Of a stretch of DNA of 64,000 nt, positions 63,708 through 64,000 are shown in pieces. Source of the DNA: Auanema rhodensis (Eukaryota; Nematoda; Chromadorea; Rhabditida; Rhabditidae). The notes beneath the pieces are model-generated. The model saw only the letters and a list, made by a program, of their open reading frames with translations, was not told where the DNA came from and made no database searches. Each line of letters begins with the position of its first letter. Position 1 is the stretch's first letter. The DNA lies in contig OZ059895.1 of NCBI GenBank assembly GCA_964057225.1, positions 23,818,688 to 23,882,687 of the forward strand, written 5' to 3'. Made by a program: the position numbers and the translations under genes.

Positions 63708-64000
63708 GGTTCATGGTAACCATGACTTTGAAATTTACGTGAACTTTAATTTATGCTAATTAAATGTACACGTGATGTGCACTTGGTATGTAACTCGCTT
63801 CACGTGAAAGATAAAGAGATGCGGTTTTCAAAATTAGATTTCCCATGTCCATATTAGTCTAAAAACAAATTTTTATTGTTATTGGTTCATGGTAACCATG
63901 ACTTTGAAATTTACGTGAACTTTAATTTATGCTAATTAAATGTACACGTGATGTGCACTTGGTATGTAACTCGCTTCACGTGAAAGATAAAGAGATGCGG
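63708..64000 (+). repeat. Last units: ATTTCCC/GTTATTG monomer and partial final monomer
   Basis: The monomer at 63708 has the unit 1/8 code; after the unit-7 hybrid it is best read as unit 8. The final monomer begins at 63884 and is cut by the window end after p117. No GTCGAAA test is possible because p153 lies outside the window, so unit 2 or unit 9 cannot be decided. The array continues beyond the window. Confidence 0.85.

Larger units (their letters stand above)
1..64000 (+). repeat. Satellite DNA array, 176-bp monomer, about 364 tandem copies
   Basis: The window is filled end to end by head-to-tail copies of one 176-bp AT-rich unit, all in the same orientation. A copy count of 363 full units plus 117 bp accounts for every base once five single-base deletions are included. 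Most copies differ from the consensus at only a few positions. Monomer size near one nucleosome plus linker, low G+C and higher-order repeats are typical of centromeric or pericentromeric satellites in plants and animals; that location is inferred. The sequence is not one I recognise: it does not match what I know of primate alpha satellite, the Arabidopsis 178-bp repeat or the Brassica 176-bp CentBr repeat. No flank is present, so the true array is longer than the window. No gene, transposon or unique spacer interrupts it. Confidence 0.98.

Noticed and set aside
1-64000. CRISPR array
   Set aside because: The repeats are directly adjacent 176-bp units with no unique spacers and no cas genes.
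1-64000. Primate alpha satellite (171 bp), Arabidopsis 178-bp or Brassica 176-bp centromere repeat
   Set aside because: Only the length is similar. The sequence lacks the motifs I know from those families.
1-64000. Telomeric repeats (TTAGG, TTAGGG, TTTAGGG)
   Set aside because: ATTAGATT occurs in each monomer but no tandem telomere motif is present.
1-64000. Protein-coding tandem repeat gene
   Set aside because: Stops occur in every frame of the monomer and 176 is not a multiple of three, so no frame remains open over several units.
1-64000. Inverted monomers or a strand switch
   Set aside because: Every monomer boundary I followed is head-to-tail in the same orientation.
1-64000. Transposon or terminal-repeat element origin of blocks
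   Set aside because: No target-site duplications, terminal repeats or coding remnants were seen at HOR junctions; joins keep exact monomer phase.

Overview
The whole window is one uninterrupted, head-to-tail satellite DNA array. The unit is a 176-bp monomer with about 32% G+C. I counted 363 complete monomers plus the first 117 bp of a 364th. The arithmetic closes exactly: 363 x 176 + 117 = 64,005, and the five missing bases are five single-base deletions I located (four C-headed monomers at 177, 3344, 6335 and 9150, and one monomer at 33965). I see no gene, RNA gene, transposon, unique sequence or inverted monomer. The DNA is eukaryotic repeat DNA of the centromeric or pericentromeric type (inferred from monomer length, array size and higher-order structure). 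I do not recognise the family and cannot name the host. CpG is not depleted in the consensus (5 CpG, with 26 C and 30 G), which leans towards a genome with little CpG methylation, such as many invertebrates, but this is weak evidence.

Monomer numbering below starts at base 1. Positions within a monomer are p1-p176. Monomers fall into four head types: T (ggttcatgg, the commonest), G (p4 t>g), C (p2 g>c) and A (p1 g>a). Some 25 further recurrent single-base variants act as bar codes. Read in order, they show that the array is a mosaic of nested higher-order repeats (HORs) of 3, 4, 5, 6, 10, 11, 14, 16-17 and 21 monomers, plus cassettes shared at distances of 25 to 63 monomers.

Layout. 1-3167: an 18-monomer segment containing three 5-mers. 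3168-10908: a 16/17-mer HOR in two full copies and one truncated copy. 11085-14428: a 10-mer and its partial copy. 12845-20236: a 21-mer (3,696 bp) in two copies that match at every diagnostic site. 19709-22172 and 26749-29212: two copies of a 14-mer, 7,040 bp apart, separated by 4-mers and mixed monomers. 28685-34139: a short 5-mer and a G-head-rich mixed tract. 34140-47691: cassettes carrying p26 a>t, p153 t>g and p106 a>g, including an exact-looking 6-mer duplication at 39772-41883. 47692-50683 and 57372-59483: 5-mers marked by p142 c>a and p100 a>g. 53324-56667 and 59484-64000: an 11-mer HOR (1,936 bp).

Each monomer carries short dyads: CATGG-TAA-CCATG, TGTACA, GTGCAC, and two CACGTG sites, one inside the 10-bp palindrome TTCACGTGAA. 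Three ACGTGA motifs are spaced 33 and 32 bp apart. By eye these blocks vary less than the rest of the monomer. A protein-binding or DNA-structural role is an inference. Monomer stops close all six frames, and because 176 is not a multiple of 3 no frame stays open across copies.
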